Positions 1 through 8,818 of a DNA stretch of 64,000 nt are shown here, piece after piece. The DNA comes from Streptomyces aureocirculatus (GTDB lineage Bacteria; Actinomycetota; Actinomycetes; Streptomycetales; Streptomycetaceae): the NCBI RefSeq assembly GCF_000720475.1, contig NZ_JOAP01000003.1, positions 1-64,000 on the forward strand, in the 5' to 3' direction. The notes under the pieces were generated by a model. It was not told the DNA's origin, ran no database searches, and saw only the letters and a program-made list of their open reading frames with translations. The position numbers were made by a program, and so were the translations under genes. Positions within the stretch are counted from its first letter, which is position 1. Every line of letters begins with the position of its first letter.

Positions 1-341
1 GGTGGGGGGTGACCGGGGGTGCGGGTGGGGCGGCGGGCATGCGCACAGCATAGATACAAGACGTATACGTGGGGAGCGCGGTCCACGATCCGGACATGGG
101 GGCGCGGGAGCGAGCCGGGCACGGGGGCGGACCGGGCAGGGGGCGGGCCGGGCAGGGGGCGCCGGATTGGGCGCGGTCCGCGCTCCCCTCCGCATCACTT
201 GGCCGCATCTTTACCCGTTTAGCGTGCATCCCTTCCGGCCTCTCACGCGTCATCCCTGTGGCGGCTCTCCCATGTCGGCTGTATTTCAGGGGAATTTGGG
301 ACAAAGAGCCGTCAACTACCCCATCAGCAGGGACCAACGGA
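1..341. other. upstream region without a recognisable gene
   Basis: This is the left edge of the window, before the carboxypeptidase gene. It is G-rich, with a short repeated GGGCAGGGGGCG-type motif near 136-165. Long frames run through it but show no recognisable protein. It probably holds the promoter of the carboxypeptidase gene, but I see no convincing -35/-10 pair. Confidence 0.4.
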
Positions 342-1256
342 GTGTTCACCTTGAGAATCCGAACCCCGGGCGTGCGCGTGCGCCGTATAAGCGCAGCCGC
401 CGCCGTCACCGCCGGAGCCGTCCTGACCACGGGCGTCGCGGTGTCGCCCGCCCAGGCCGCCGCGCCGCCCAAGCCGTCGATCGCCGCCAAGGGCGGCTTC
501 CTCATGAACAACGGTTCGGGCAAGACGCTGTTCACGAAGGCCGCGGACACCCGCCGCGCCACCGGCTCGACGACGAAGATAATGACCGCCCGGGTGGTCC
601 TCGGCCAGCGCAACCTGAACCTGGACTCGAAGGTCACGATCCAGAAGGCCTACAGCGACTACATCGTCAAGCACAACGCCTCGCACGCCCGCCTCATCGT
701 GGGCGACAAGGTGACGGTCCGCCAGTTGCTCTACGGGCTGATGCTGCCGTCCGGCTGCGACGCCGCGTACGCCCTCGCGGACAAGTTCGGCAAGGGCTCG
801 TCCCGTTCCGCGCGCGTGAAGTCCTTCATCGGCCAGATGAACAAGACGGCCAAGGACCTGAAGCTGAAGAACACGCACTTCGACTCGTTCGACGGCATCA
901 GCAACGGCGCCAACTACTCGACGCCGCGCGACCTGACGAAGCTCGCGAGCAACGCCATGAAGAACTCGCTGTTCCGTACGGTCGTGAAGACCAAGACGTA
1001 CACGGCGAAGACGAAGACGAAGACCGGCGGCACCCGCACCATGGCGCCGTGGAAGAACACCAACGCGCTGCTCGGTTCCTACCGCGGCGCGATCGGTGTG
1101 AAGACGGGCTCCGGCGCGCAGGCCAAGTACTGCCTGGTCTTCGCGGCGACCCGCAACGGCAGGACCGTCATCGGCGCGGTGCTCACGTCCACGTCCAACT
1201 CCGCCCGCGTCAAGGACGCGAAGAAGATCATGGACTACGGCTTCAAGGTCGCGTAG
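342..1256 (+). CDS. D-alanyl-D-alanine carboxypeptidase (peptidase S11, secreted)
   Basis: This is a penicillin-binding-type serine carboxypeptidase that trims the terminal D-Ala of peptidoglycan stem peptides outside the cell. With the GTG start at 342 the protein has 304 residues. A basic N-terminus and an Ala/Val-rich hydrophobic stretch end in an AQA-type signal-peptidase site near residue 39. The S11 catalytic motifs are in order: STTK (Ser76, Lys79), SGC (137-139, the place of the family SxN motif) and KTG near residue 258. The C-terminus lacks a clear membrane anchor. The GTG at 342 is preceded by an AGCAGGGA ribosome-binding-like stretch; a TTG at 351 is the alternative start. The longer upstream frame is rejected because it would bury the signal peptide. 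A strong hairpin follows the stop. In S. coelicolor a similar gene sits beside bkd operon 1 (from memory). Confidence 0.9.
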   Translation: MFTLRIRTPGVRVRRISAAAAVTAGAVLTTGVAVSPAQAAAPPKPSIAAKGGFLMNNGSGKTLFTKAADTRRATGSTTKIMTARVVLGQRNLNLDSKVTIQKAYSDYIVKHNASHARLIVGDKVTVRQLLYGLMLPSGCDAAYALADKFGKGSSRSARVKSFIGQMNKTAKDLKLKNTHFDSFDGISNGANYSTPRDLTKLASNAMKNSLFRTVVKTKTYTAKTKTKTGGTRTMAPWKNTNALLGSYRGAIGVKTGSGAQAKYCLVFAATRNGRTVIGAVLTSTSNSARVKDAKKIMDYGFKVA

Positions 1257-1278
1257 CGGCTCGTACCACCCGCATGAC

Positions 1279-1312
1279 GACGGGGCCCACCGCGGGTGCG
1301 GTGGGCCCCGTC
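1279..1312. terminator. bidirectional terminator hairpin
   Basis: A perfect 15-bp stem (1279-1293 with 1298-1312) closes a 4-base loop in the gap between the convergent carboxypeptidase and bkd operon 1. No T-tract follows, as is common in Streptomyces. It can serve both strands. Confidence 0.8.
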
Positions 1313-1395
1313 CTCGTGTCTACCGGCGGCCCGCGTGTCCGCGGACCGCCCTCGTGTCCGCGGGCGTTACGGCAGACCGACGCGACAGGACGACG

Positions 1396-2835
1396 CTACG
1401 ACCAGGTCATCAGCCGCTTGGGCTGCTCCAGGATCGCCGCGACGTCGCCGAGCACCTTGGAGCCCAGCTCGCCGTCCACCAGGCGGTGGTCGAAGGAGAG
1501 GCCGAGGGTGGTCACCTGACGCGGCTTCACCTTGCCCTTGTGGACCCACGGCTGGAGCTTGATCGCGCCGACCGCGAGGATCGCGGACTCACCGGGGTTC
1601 AGAATCGGCGTGCCCGTGTCGATGCCGAAGACACCGATGTTCGTGATCGTCACCGTGCCGCCCTGCATCGCGGCGGGCGACGTCTTGCCCTCGCGGGCCG
1701 TGGACACCAGGTCGCCGAGCGCGGCGGCCAGCTCGGGCAGCGTCTTGTCGTGCGCGTCCTTGATGTTCGGCACGAGCAGACCGCGCGGGGTCGCCGCGGC
1801 GATGCCCAGGTTCACATAGTGCTTCTGGACGATCTCCTGGTTCGCCTCGTCCCAGGCGGCGTTCACCTCCGGGTTGCGGCGGATCGCCACCAGGAGCGCC
1901 TTGGAGATCAGCAGGAGCGGGTTCACCCGCAGGCCCTCGAAAGCCCGGTCCTGCTTCAGCTCATCGACCAGCTTCATCGTGCGGGTCACGTCCACCGTCA
2001 CGAACTCCGTGACGTGCGGCGCGGTGAACGCCGAGCCGACCATGGCCTGCGCGGTGGCCTTGCGGACGCCCTTGACCGGGATACGGGTCTCGCGGGCCCC
2101 GGCGGCGGGCGCGGAGGCCGCAGGGGCCGCCGGTGCCGTCTGCGCCGCCGCTGCGGGCTGCTCCTGGGGCGCTGCCCACTGCGGCGCCGCCTCGGGCGCG
2201 GCCACGGCCGCGTGCACGTCCTCGCGGGTGATGATCCCGTCGGGCCCGGTCGGCGTGACGGCGGCCAGATCGACGCCGAGGTCCTTGGCGAGCTTGCGCA
2301 CCGGTGGCTTGGCGAGCGGCCGCGCACCGTGCCCGTTGACCCCGGCTTCGGCGGAAGCTTCCTGCACGGACGCGCCGCCACCGGCCGAAGCTCCCCTACG
2401 GGGCCTGCGCTTCGTGGAGGACTCCGCGACGCCGTACCCCACGAGGACCGGCTGGCGGCCGGTGGGAGCCGCGGCGTCCGCGGACACGGCCTCGGCGGCA
2501 GGCGCGGCCTCCGCGGGCACTACCTCTGCAGGCGCGGCCTCCGCGGGCGCGGCCTCGGGAACCGCGTCCCCGGCCGCACCGACGGTAATGATCACCTGGC
2601 CCACATCGACCGTGGACCCCTCCGGGAACCGCAGCTCCCGGACCGTGCCGTCGAACGGGATGGGCAGCTCGACGGCGGCCTTGGCCGTCTCCACCTCGCA
2701 CACGACCTGCCCGTCTGTGACGGTGTCGCCGGGGGCGACGAACCACTTGAGGATCTCCGCCTCGGTGAGCCCTTCGCCCACGTCGGGCATCTTGAACTCG
2801 CGGACGGCCGAGGTGGTGTCAGTCATTGTCGTCAC
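1396..2835 (-). CDS. bkdC: branched-chain 2-oxoacid dehydrogenase E2 (dihydrolipoamide acyltransferase)
   Basis: This is the core E2 subunit, which moves the branched acyl group from lipoamide to CoA and yields isobutyryl-, isovaleryl- and 2-methylbutyryl-CoA for branched fatty acids and polyketide primers. The 479 residues show an N-terminal lipoyl domain (about 12-90) with the lipoylated Lys in ETAKA, an Ala/Pro-rich flexible linker, a peripheral-subunit-binding domain near 178-212 (VRKLAKDLGVDL), a second Ala-rich linker and a catalytic domain ending in the HRLVDG motif near 448. The ATG start lies 12 bases after the E1-beta stop, as the last gene of an E1a-E1b-E2 operon. No E3 gene is present, so a shared lipoamide dehydrogenase elsewhere is expected. 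Whether it prefers branched substrates over pyruvate rests on operon type and regulator context. Confidence 0.9.
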   Translation of the reverse strand: MTTMTDTTSAVREFKMPDVGEGLTEAEILKWFVAPGDTVTDGQVVCEVETAKAAVELPIPFDGTVRELRFPEGSTVDVGQVIITVGAAGDAVPEAAPAEAAPAEVVPAEAAPAAEAVSADAAAPTGRQPVLVGYGVAESSTKRRPRRGASAGGGASVQEASAEAGVNGHGARPLAKPPVRKLAKDLGVDLAAVTPTGPDGIITREDVHAAVAAPEAAPQWAAPQEQPAAAAQTAPAAPAASAPAAGARETRIPVKGVRKATAQAMVGSAFTAPHVTEFVTVDVTRTMKLVDELKQDRAFEGLRVNPLLLISKALLVAIRRNPEVNAAWDEANQEIVQKHYVNLGIAAATPRGLLVPNIKDAHDKTLPELAAALGDLVSTAREGKTSPAAMQGGTVTITNIGVFGIDTGTPILNPGESAILAVGAIKLQPWVHKGKVKPRQVTTLGLSFDHRLVDGELGSKVLGDVAAILEQPKRLMTWS

Positions 2836-2847
2836 GATCCTCTTCCC

Positions 2848-3828
2848 TCAGTACGCCAGCGAGCGGTCGACGGCGTCGAGCACCCGGTCGAGGCCCGGCA
2901 GATAGTCTTCTTCGACCCGCGCGGGCGGATACGGGGAGTGGAAGCCACCGACCCGCAGCACGGGCGCCTCCAGGTGGTAGAAGCTCCGCTCCGTGATGCG
3001 CGCCGCGATCTCCGCGCCGGAGCCGAAGAACACCGGTGCCTCGTGCACGACGACCAGGCGGCCCGTCTTCTCCACCGACGCCTGCACCGTGTCGAAGTCG
3101 ATCGGCGAGACCGAGCGCAGGTCGACGACCTCCAGGGACTTGCCCTCCTCCGCGGCGGCCGCGGCGGCCTCCAGGCAGGTCTTCACCATCGGGCCGTACG
3201 CCACCAGGGTCGCGTCCGTGCCCTCGCGGACCGTCTTGGCCTTGTGCAGCGGGCCGGGGATGGCGTCGGTGGTGACCTCGCCCTTGTCCCAGTACCGCCG
3301 CTTGGGCTCGAAGAAGATCACCGGGTCGTCGCTCTGGATGGCCTGCTGGAGCATCCAGTACGCGTCCGAGGAGTTCGAGGGCGTGACCACCTTCAGGCCC
3401 GCGACATGCGCGAACAGCGCCTCCGGGGACTCGCTGTGGTGCTCCACGGCGCCGATGCCGCCGCCGTAGGGGATGCGGATGACGACGGGCACCTTGATCT
3501 TGCCGAGCGCCCGGGCGTGCATCTTCGCCAACTGCGTGACGATCTGGTCGTACGCGGGGAAGACGAAGCCGTCGAACTGGATCTCCACGACCGGTCGGTA
3601 GCCGCGCAGGGCCAGGCCGATGGCCGTGCCGACGATGCCCGACTCGGCGAGCGGGGTGTCGATGACGCGGTCCTCGCCGAAGTCCTTCTGCAGACCGTCG
3701 GTCACCCGGAACACGCCGCCGAGCTTGCCGACGTCCTCGCCCATGACGAGGACCTTCGGGTCGGCTTCGAGGGCCGTGCGCAGGGATTCGTTGATCGCCT
3801 TCGCGAGCGGAAGTTTCTTTACCGTCAT
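2848..3828 (-). CDS. bkdB: branched-chain 2-oxoacid dehydrogenase E1 beta
   Basis: This is the beta subunit of the thiamine-diphosphate-dependent E1 heterotetramer, which binds the cofactor pyrimidine and the E2 binding domain. The 326 residues match the family length (about 325). They carry the characteristic GEDVGKLGGVFRVTDGL start and the HHSESPEA and FEPKRRYW segments typical of bacterial BCKDH/PDH beta chains. The ATG start is two bases from the E1-alpha stop, so translation is probably coupled. A paralogue lies at 19355-20359. Confidence 0.92.
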   Translation of the reverse strand: MTVKKLPLAKAINESLRTALEADPKVLVMGEDVGKLGGVFRVTDGLQKDFGEDRVIDTPLAESGIVGTAIGLALRGYRPVVEIQFDGFVFPAYDQIVTQLAKMHARALGKIKVPVVIRIPYGGGIGAVEHHSESPEALFAHVAGLKVVTPSNSSDAYWMLQQAIQSDDPVIFFEPKRRYWDKGEVTTDAIPGPLHKAKTVREGTDATLVAYGPMVKTCLEAAAAAAEEGKSLEVVDLRSVSPIDFDTVQASVEKTGRLVVVHEAPVFFGSGAEIAARITERSFYHLEAPVLRVGGFHSPYPPARVEEDYLPGLDRVLDAVDRSLAY

Positions 3829-3830
3829 GA

Positions 3831-5099
3831 CTACTTGACCTCCCCGCCCGTTACGGCGTCCACCGGCGCGTCCGCGAACGACGCCTCATAGGCGGCGAAC
3901 TCGGCGCGCTCCTCGTCCACGAGCGCGTGACCGTCCGCGTAGACGTTCTCGAAGATCGACATCGGCTCCGGGTCCGGCATCGACCGCACCACGTCCCGCA
4001 CTCGCTTGCCCAACGTCTCGCTCTCGGCCTCGAGTTCCGCGAAAAATCCCTCATCCGCGTGACCTTCGGACTCCAGGAACGCCCGCAGCCGCGCGATCGG
4101 GTCCTTGGCCTCCCAGGCCTCGCGCTCCTCGTCGCGGCGGTAACGCGTCGGGTCGTCGGAGGTGGTGTGGGCGCCCATGCGGTACGTGAACGCCTCGATG
4201 AGCGCCGGGCCCTCGCCCGCGCGCGCCCGCTCCAGGGCCCACTTGGTCACCGCGAGACAGGCGAGCACGTCGTTGCCGTCGACGCGGACGCCGGGGAAGC
4301 CGTAGCCCTGCGCGCGCTGGTACAGCGGCACCCGGCTCTGCTTCTCCGTCGGCTCGGAGATCGCCCACTGGTTGTTCTGGCAGAAGAACACCACCGGGGC
4401 GTTGTAGACCGCGGAGAACGTGAACGCCTCGGCGACATCGCCCTGGCTGGTCGCGCCGTCGCCGAGATAGGCGATCACGGCGCTGTCCGCGCCGTCGTAG
4501 GCCACGCCCATCGCGTAGCCCGTGGCGTGCAGCGTCTGCGAACCGATGACGATCGTGTAGAGCTGGAAGCCGTTGGTGTTGGGGTCCCAGCCGCCGTTGT
4601 TCACACCACGGAACATGCCGAGGAGGAGCGTCGGGTCGACGCCCTTGCACCAGGCGACGCCGTGTTCACGGTAGGTGGGGAAGACGTGGTCGCCCTCCCG
4701 GGTGGCACGGCCGGAGCCGACCTGGGCGGCCTCCTGGCCGAGCAGCGACGGCCACAGGCCCAGCTCGCCCTGCCGCTGCAGGGTGACGGCCTCGGCGTCG
4801 AAGCGGCGGGTGATGACCATGTCCCGGTAGAGGGAGCGGAGGTCGTCCGGGGTGATGTCGGCTACGTAGCTGTCGTACGCGGCGTTCTCGACCCGTACCC
4901 CTTCAGGGGTCAGCAGTTGTACGAGCTCGGGCTCGCCGCTGCTTGCCGCCCCGCCCTTGCCCCGGGCGGCGCTCTTCCCCCGCGGGGTCCCCCGGCCCGG
5001 AGCGGAGTCCTTCTTGGCGCTCACAGTCTTGGCGCCGGCGCGCTTGCTGCCGCTGCCTGCGCTGCGCGGTGTGCGCGCGGCGGTGCTCTCCACGGTCAC
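3831..5099 (-). CDS. bkdA: branched-chain 2-oxoacid dehydrogenase E1 alpha
   Basis: This is the catalytic alpha subunit that decarboxylates branched 2-oxoacids on thiamine diphosphate. The diphosphate/Mg site is visible as GDGATSQGD followed about 20 residues later by QNNQ. With the GTG start at 5099 (GGAGGAG six bases upstream) the protein has 422 residues. Its first 55 residues are a Lys/Ala/Ser-rich, histone-tail-like extension (AKKDSAPGRG) not needed for the fold, which begins near residue 60. A longer frame reaching 5135 lacks a ribosome-binding site. It is the first gene of bkd operon 1; the divergent upstream region carries palindromes that could be regulator sites. Confidence 0.9.
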   Translation of the reverse strand: MTVESTAARTPRSAGSGSKRAGAKTVSAKKDSAPGRGTPRGKSAARGKGGAASSGEPELVQLLTPEGVRVENAAYDSYVADITPDDLRSLYRDMVITRRFDAEAVTLQRQGELGLWPSLLGQEAAQVGSGRATREGDHVFPTYREHGVAWCKGVDPTLLLGMFRGVNNGGWDPNTNGFQLYTIVIGSQTLHATGYAMGVAYDGADSAVIAYLGDGATSQGDVAEAFTFSAVYNAPVVFFCQNNQWAISEPTEKQSRVPLYQRAQGYGFPGVRVDGNDVLACLAVTKWALERARAGEGPALIEAFTYRMGAHTTSDDPTRYRRDEEREAWEAKDPIARLRAFLESEGHADEGFFAELEAESETLGKRVRDVVRSMPDPEPMSIFENVYADGHALVDEERAEFAAYEASFADAPVDAVTGGEVK

Positions 5100-5439
5100 G
5101 TGTGCTCCTCCGTCGGTCCGGCCCCCGGGGTCCACCGGCAGGCCAGTACGGCTCGCCCGATTCCGGCCCGTCGCACGGGGTGGGTGCGGCTCGGCCGGGA
5201 CAAGGCGTGACAGTTGCTCCGGCGAGACCCTTCTCCAAGCACGTTACCCAGTGTCTCCCAAAACTGTGAAACCCCACCTGACCTGCAATTTTGCTTGGAT
5301 ATCCAAGTAAGCTGCACTAGGAAATCCAAGTAAATCGAGAAACGCGGGAACACAGCCTGGTCACAGCACTGAACACAGCCTGGCAGGGGGCCGGAACACC
5401 GGCACGTTATCCCGACCGGCTAGGGCACGGGAAGAGTCG
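5100..5439. promoter_or_regulatory. divergent promoter region of bkd operon 1 and the response regulator
   Basis: This 340-base region between divergent genes is clearly less GC-rich in its right half. It contains a perfect 14-bp palindrome CTTGGATATCCAAG at 5294-5307 and a related half site GAAATCCAAG at 5321-5330, both followed by TAA. A 13-bp direct repeat GAACACAGCCTGG occurs at 5348-5360 and 5371-5383, closer to the regulator gene. The first pair sits where an Lrp/AsnC regulator of bkd could bind. The direct repeats could serve the response-regulator promoter. No -10/-35 is called. Confidence 0.55.
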
Positions 5440-6117
5440 ATGTGTGACACTGACAGAGTGCGCGAAGAAGGAAAAATCACGGTATTCCTGCTCGACGATC
5501 ACGAAGTCGTGCGGCGCGGAGTCCACGAGTTGCTCTCCGTCGAGTCGGACATCGAGGTGGTCGGCGAGGCCGGCACGGCAGCCGACGCCCTCGTCCGCAT
5601 TCCCGCCACCCGCCCCGATGTCGCCGTTCTGGACGTCCGTCTTCCGGATGGCAGCGGGGTCGAGGTCTGTCGCGAGATCCGTTCCCAGAACGACTCCATC
5701 AAATGCCTGATGCTGACGTCGTTCGCGGATGACGAAGCTCTCTTCGACGCCATCATGGCCGGCGCCTCGGGCTATGTACTGAAAGCCATTCGCGGCAATG
5801 AACTCCTCTCCGCGGTGCGCGACGTGGCCGCCGGGAAATCCCTGCTCGACCCGGACGCGACGGCCCGCGTCCTGGAGCGCCTGCGGGACGGCAACCACGC
5901 GAAGGGCGACGCCCGGCTCGCGAGCCTCACCGAGCAGGAACGCAGGATCCTCGATCTGATCGGCGAGGGCCTGACCAACCGCGTCATCGGTGAGCGGCTG
6001 CACCTCGCCGAGAAGACGATCAAGAACTATGTCTCCAGTCTGCTCTCCAAGCTCGGCATGGAGCGCAGGTCCCAGGCGGCGGCGTACGTGGCACGGATGC
6101 AGGCCGAGCGGCGCTGA
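5440..6117 (+). CDS. devR: DevR/DosR-like response regulator (NarL/LuxR family)
   Basis: This is an orphan two-component response regulator. The receiver domain (residues 13-130) has the acidic pair Asp19-Asp20, the phospho-acceptor Asp65 in VLDVRLPDG, and Lys in YVLKAI. A LuxR-type helix-turn-helix follows at about 158-215 (SLTEQERRILDLIGEGLTN). The sequence strongly resembles mycobacterial DevR/DosR, the hypoxia/nitric-oxide dormancy regulator, including the HEVVRRG and LAEKTIKNYVS segments. No histidine kinase is adjacent, so its sensor must lie elsewhere. The ATG at 5440 has GGGAAGAG upstream; a GTG at 5458 is an alternative start. It reads towards the PNPOx-like gene, about 95 bases downstream. 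Confidence 0.85.
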   Translation: MCDTDRVREEGKITVFLLDDHEVVRRGVHELLSVESDIEVVGEAGTAADALVRIPATRPDVAVLDVRLPDGSGVEVCREIRSQNDSIKCLMLTSFADDEALFDAIMAGASGYVLKAIRGNELLSAVRDVAAGKSLLDPDATARVLERLRDGNHAKGDARLASLTEQERRILDLIGEGLTNRVIGERLHLAEKTIKNYVSSLLSKLGMERRSQAAAYVARMQAERR

Positions 6118-6211
6118 GCAGCCCCTCGTGGGCTTACACGGGACTTATGGCCCCCCGCTGTGGGGCGGGCGGCCCTTCTTCCGGCGCGGGCCCGTGCCGG
6201 AGGGTGGGGGG

Positions 6212-6628
6212 ATGCCGACCGAAGAACAGCTCGCCCTTGAACTGCTCCGGCGCACCGACTACGGCCGGGTTGCCACCAGCATGCGGGCCCTGCCCTTCCT
6301 CGCGGTGGCCCGGCACGTGGTGGTCGACGGGCGGATCCTGCTGCGCATGCACTGCGGCCTCGGCCACCACCAGGCGTGCGTGGGCAGTGTCGTCGCGTAC
6401 GGGGCGGACAATCTGAGCACCGGGACGGCACCGGGCGGCCAGTGGACCGTCCAGTTCCTCGGCCTGTGCGAACCGGCCGAGCCCACCCGCGCCGAACTGG
6501 ACCTCTTCGGCCCGGGCCCCGACTACGTCGACGGCGAGGACTTCTCCCCGGTCTATCTCCGCCTCACCCCGCAGACGGCGAGGGTGCACACGTTGACGAG
6601 CCTGACCGCCGCTGTGAGCACACGTTGA
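6212..6628 (+). CDS. pyridoxamine 5'-phosphate oxidase-like flavin-binding protein
   Basis: This 138-residue protein has the split-barrel FMN-binding fold seen in small actinobacterial PNPOx-like proteins: ELLRRTDYGRVATS, then a beta strand ending ALPFLAVARHVVVDGRILLRM, and a C-terminal GPGPDYVDGEDFSPVYLRLTPQTARVHTL. Genes of this type are often adjacent to dormancy regulators, which fits its position after DevR. Its reaction is unknown. The ATG follows a GGAGGGTGGGGGG ribosome-binding stretch; the longer upstream frame overlaps the regulator and is rejected. The last nine codons plus the stop are the first unit of a tandem repeat that continues into the intergenic region. Confidence 0.75.
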   Translation: MPTEEQLALELLRRTDYGRVATSMRALPFLAVARHVVVDGRILLRMHCGLGHHQACVGSVVAYGADNLSTGTAPGGQWTVQFLGLCEPAEPTRAELDLFGPGPDYVDGEDFSPVYLRLTPQTARVHTLTSLTAAVSTR

Positions 6629-6722
6629 CCGGCCCTCACCGCCGCCGTCGCCAGGCGTTGACCGGCCTCACCGCCGCCGTCACCAGGCGTTGACCGGTCC
6701 CACCGCCGCTGTGAGCGGCTGA
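6602..6722. repeat. stop-codon-containing tandem repeat at the 3' end of the PNPOx-like gene
   Basis: Four imperfect units of about 27-33 bp each contain ACCGCCGCYGTC-type sequence and end in TTGA or CTGA. The first unit is the gene's own 3' end including its TGA. Three more units follow at 6629-6661, 6662-6693 and 6694-6722. Each ends in TGA, so the terminus and stop codon are duplicated. Confidence 0.85.
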
Positions 6723-6756
6723 CCCGCCCCGCTCCCCGCACCGTGGCGGTCCCCCG

Positions 6757-6824
6757 TAGGTTCACCCTTGCGGGTTCACCTCTGTAGGTTTACTCCGGGT
6801 CCCGGGTGGGTTCACTCCGGGTCC
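6757..6824. repeat. stop-codon-containing tandem repeat at the 3' end of the Ser/Thr kinase gene
   Basis: Read on the minus strand, the kinase ends GACCCGGAG-TGA-ACC, followed by a second GACCCGGAG-TAA-ACC unit and two shorter GTGAACC units. The array therefore starts inside the gene and repeats its terminus and stop. Confidence 0.75.
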
Positions 6825-8422
6825 CCCTCGCCGCCCTGGGCGGCTCCCTCGCTGTCGCCCCCGCTGTCGCCACCCGGCGTGGTCACGGGATCGCTCGGCT
6901 CGGTCGGGGTGTCCGACGGGTCCGGCGGCGGGTCCGAGGGGTCCGGCGGCGGATCCGACGGGTCCCCGGTCGGGTCCGAGGGATCGGTCGTCGGCTGCGT
7001 CGGCTGCGAAGGCCGCTGTGTGTCCTGGGTCGGCGGCCCGGTCCAGTCCCCGGTCTGCCCGCCGGTCCCGTCCCCTCCGGGCTGTGTGGTCCCGTCGGGC
7101 GTCTCTTCTTTCTTGGTGCTCTTGGTGGGTGACTTCTCCTGCGACTGCTTCGTCGACGGCGTAGTCGGAGTCTTGTCCTTCTTGCCGCCGTTGTCGTCAC
7201 CCGCGGACAGCGCGAACGCGACACCCGCGGCGATCGCGATCACGGCGAGGACCGCGAGGATCCACACCTTGCCGCGGCCGCCCCTGCCGCCACCGTCCCG
7301 GTGACCGCCGTCGAAGCCGCCGTCGTCGCCGCCCGGCGTCCGCAGCATCGGTCCGGGGATCTGCTGGGTGCCCGAGTCCCCGGGGTGCGGCATCGCGGTC
7401 GTGCCCGCGACGCCCATCGCGGGGGTGTGCCCGCCCTCGTGCATACCGGCGAGTGCGACGGGCCCGGTGTTCCACGTACCGGTGTGGCTGCCCTGCTCGG
7501 CCAGCATCTGGAGGCCGTACTGGACCAGGCCGCGCATCTCCTCGGCCGTCTGGAACCGGTCGTCCGGGTCCTTGGCGAGGGAGCGCATGACGAGCCCGTC
7601 GAGCTCGGGCGGCGCCGCCTCGGAGACCTCCGACGGCGGCACGGGAATGTCCTGGACATGCTGGTAGACCACGGACAGCGGCGTCTCGCCGGTGAACGGG
7701 GGCCGCAGCGCGAGGAGTTCGTACAGCAGACAGCCGGTCGCGTACAGGTCACTGCGGTGGTCGACGGCCTTGCCGAGCGCCTGCTCGGGCGAGAGGTACT
7801 GCGGGGTGCCCATGACCATGCCGGTCTGCGTCATCGTCGACTGCGCGCCGTGCAGGGCGCGCGCGATGCCGAAGTCCATCACCTTCACGGCACCGGTATG
7901 GGTGATGCTGACGTTCGCGGGCTTGATGTCGCGGTGCACGATCCCGTGCTGGTGCGAGTAGGCGAGCGCCTCGAGCACACCGGAGACGATGATCAGGGCC
8001 TGCTCGGGCCCCGGGGCCTCCGCGTTGATCAGCAGGTCCCGGATGGTGCGGCCCTCGACGAGCTCCATCACGATGTACGGCACGGAGTTGCCGTTGATGA
8101 CGTCCTCGCCGGAGTCGTAGACCCCGACGACCGCGTGGTGGTTCAGACCGGCCACCGACTGGGCCTCGCGCGTGAAGCGGGCCTTGGACACCGGGTCCTC
8201 GGCGAGGTCGGAGCGCAGCAGCTTGACGGCGACCGTGCGGCCGAGCCGTACGTCCTCGGCCGCGAACACCTCGGCCATGCCACCGCGTCCGAGGCGCCCC
8301 GTCAGCCGGTACCGGCCGTCGCCGACAAGACCGCCATTACCCCACATCTCAGGCACATCCGACATACCGCCGCCAGCCGCCTCGGGGTCGGACGGGCCCT
8401 GAGCGGGGTGCGTCTGTGCCAT
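6812..8422 (-). CDS. membrane Ser/Thr protein kinase, PknB family, Pro/Asp-rich extracellular tail
   Basis: This is a eukaryotic-type Ser/Thr kinase of 536 residues. The kinase domain (about 37-300) shows the glycine loop GRLGRGGMAEVF, catalytic Lys in VAVKLL, the HRDIKPAN catalytic loop, the DFG motif in MDFGIA and GTPQYLSPEQ. A juxtamembrane Gly-rich stretch precedes one transmembrane helix (VWILAVLAVIAIAAGVAFAL) near 410. The outside part is a low-complexity Thr/Pro/Asp-rich tail with SDPPPDP repeats and no PASTA domain. The ATG at 8422 is chosen because GAGG lies upstream and because the extra residues of the longer frame are not kinase-like. It is divergent from a second kinase and its 3' end carries a stop-containing repeat. 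Confidence 0.9.
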   Translation of the reverse strand: MAQTHPAQGPSDPEAAGGGMSDVPEMWGNGGLVGDGRYRLTGRLGRGGMAEVFAAEDVRLGRTVAVKLLRSDLAEDPVSKARFTREAQSVAGLNHHAVVGVYDSGEDVINGNSVPYIVMELVEGRTIRDLLINAEAPGPEQALIIVSGVLEALAYSHQHGIVHRDIKPANVSITHTGAVKVMDFGIARALHGAQSTMTQTGMVMGTPQYLSPEQALGKAVDHRSDLYATGCLLYELLALRPPFTGETPLSVVYQHVQDIPVPPSEVSEAAPPELDGLVMRSLAKDPDDRFQTAEEMRGLVQYGLQMLAEQGSHTGTWNTGPVALAGMHEGGHTPAMGVAGTTAMPHPGDSGTQQIPGPMLRTPGGDDGGFDGGHRDGGGRGGRGKVWILAVLAVIAIAAGVAFALSAGDDNGGKKDKTPTTPSTKQSQEKSPTKSTKKEETPDGTTQPGGDGTGGQTGDWTGPPTQDTQRPSQPTQPTTDPSDPTGDPSDPPPDPSDPPPDPSDTPTEPSDPVTTPGGDSGGDSEGAAQGGEGDPE

Positions 8423-8818
8423 CAGTCCTCGCCGTCGTTTCTGATCGTGGGCCGCCGTGGCCGCCGTGTACATGATGTACATCGTGTACGTGGTGTAAAG
8501 CTCGCACCGGTTACGTGATAGAGCGGTACGGGGTACTCCGGCGTGCCACGCTACAGCCTTCCGGGGGCCGACCGGTCCGGCGTGAGTCGCTCGGCAAACC
8601 CTCCGGGCGTCCGACGAGGCGAACTTGTAACGCTTCCGAGACGCTTCTTGCGCGTACGGTCACGGAACGGGCACCGAGCTTGACGTGTCAGGGCCCTCGG
8701 GCAGACTTGGCCTGGAATAGCGGATCGATCAGCGTCATCAGGACGTCTTCGGTCGGCCCTTAGCCACAGTCACAACCGCGGCGCCGTCTCGCGTCCGCGC
8801 CGATGGGGGACGCACGAC
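8423..8818. promoter_or_regulatory. divergent promoter region of the two kinases
   Basis: This 396-base spacer lies between the divergent kinase genes. A near-perfect inverted repeat TGTACATGATGTACA at 8467-8481 is followed by GTGTACGTGGTGTA, making three TGTAC-like boxes. A possible -35 TTGACG at 8680-8685 lies 17 bases before a weak AGACTT that could serve the plus-strand kinase. Nothing else is recognised. Confidence 0.4.
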
